Positions 63,454 through 64,000 of a stretch of 64,000 bases of DNA are shown in pieces. How positions within the stretch are numbered: the first letter of the stretch is position 1; every line of letters begins with the position of its first letter. Below the pieces are notes generated by a model. That model worked only from the letters and a program-made list of their open reading frames with translations, was not told the origin of the DNA and made no database searches. The stretch comes from Laccaria trichodermophora (lineage: Eukaryota; Basidiomycota; Agaricomycetes; Agaricales; Hydnangiaceae): assembly GCA_018417955.1 (NCBI GenBank), contig JACTVC010000012.1, positions 992,001 through 1,056,000 of the forward strand, written 5' to 3'. Made by a program: the position numbers and the translations under genes.

Positions 63454-64000
63454 TATGATTATCCCTCACCCTTTTCCTCGTACGCCCCACTCGCCGCATA
63501 GAAGATGTAATCCTGGTATATCATTTGGAACGTGGTGCGCCGTCGACTTTGCCTTGTGGAGTAGGCCATATACTTGCCCCCTCTATAATATTGCAACTGA
63601 TTATCTTATCAGCGCTCATTCTTTCCGCGGTCGCGCTTCTCGGTTGGCGAATTTTCGGGACGCCGAGAAGGACACTTAAGCTCTCAGGTTTATTCCGCCG
63701 AAAAACTCCAAGAGCGAGGAAAAACCCCAGACTCGCCAAGCTCGCCTCCCTTCCCTTCCCCCAAGCAGCTGACAGCAGCTTTGATGAGGATGACCTGGAA
63801 AAGTCGGAGGGTGCGTTAGTTTCTGGTAAGCGATCCTCTCCTTTGTTAGTTATCAATCTTACTATCTTCTGAGTTGTAGACTCGCTTGATCCATATCACG
63901 TCGTGAGCAAAACGTTTGACGCATCCCTGATCGCGCAGGCCAACTCGTTCGAACACACTTCCGTTCCCGAACCCATCTTCAAACGAGATCTAGAAGAATT
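63454..64000 (+). CDS. Single-pass membrane protein, 3' end outside window
   Basis: The best-supported part is the exon up to 63825 with a hydrophobic helix (SIILQLIILSALILSAVALL) followed by a basic stretch (RKTPRARKNPRLAK), then an intron of about 55 bp (donor GTAAGC near 63826, acceptor just before 63881) and an exon starting DSLDPYHVVSKTFDAS that runs off the window. The topology suggests a cytoplasmic basic tail after one transmembrane segment. The start is uncertain: an ATG at 63454 can be spliced in phase to the helix exon across a 47 bp intron; no ATG lies in the helix exon itself. I do not recognise the family. Confidence 0.5.

Overview
This window is nuclear DNA of a filamentous basidiomycete, most likely an agaricomycete mushroom. 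Evidence: genes broken by about one hundred short (45-65 bp) introns, fungal galectins of the Coprinopsis CGL type, several agaricomycete-style BTB proteins, a Hos3-type deacetylase, a Ty1/copia retrotransposon and MITE-like elements. No prokaryotic gene organisation, CRISPR array, rRNA or tRNA gene was seen. Gene models were built by hand from reading frames, splice signals and family resemblance, and most splice phases were checked to close.

Layout. 1-5.9 kb: a BTB gene (cut by the left edge) head to head with an intact integrase-domain gene, then an uncharacterised gene carrying a 685 bp inverted-repeat element inside one intron. 6-13.4 kb: a secretion/lectin block with two tandem galectins (about 2.7 kb duplication unit including promoters), one intact secreted-protein gene with a decayed copy between the galectins, and a second secreted protein. 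13.7-22.7 kb: eIF3i, a short-chain dehydrogenase, an uncharacterised gene, an aminoglycoside-phosphotransferase-like protein and two neighbouring BTB genes. 22.7-32.4 kb: a gene-poor stretch around an RRM+YTH RNA reader and a DUF1348 (NTF2-like) protein, followed by two further MITE-like elements. 32.4-40.3 kb: a 27-exon ABCC transporter and a cyclophilin-RRM protein. 41.2-46.9 kb: a complete copia element with near-identical LTRs but a stop and a frameshift. 47-64 kb: an unassigned coding-like region, a secreted FAD-linked oxidase with a relic copy 3.8 kb away, a predicted pseudokinase, tRNA-splicing endonuclease subunit Sen54, an F-box/LRR protein, a Hos3-like deacetylase, an uncharacterised protein and the start of a single-pass membrane protein.

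Function. Core information-processing genes (eIF3i, Sen54, YTH reader, Cyp6-like, HDAC) are interspersed with expanding or decaying accessory families (BTB, galectin, secreted proteins, FAD oxidase, pseudokinase) and mobile elements. I see no operon-like or single-pathway cluster. The most distinctive observations are the galectin pair with diverged sugar-binding residues, the MITE inside an otherwise normal-sized intron, a YTH domain split by a long insertion, four GC-AG introns (one directly after a start codon), and the pseudokinase. I did not find a convincing wholly new system.
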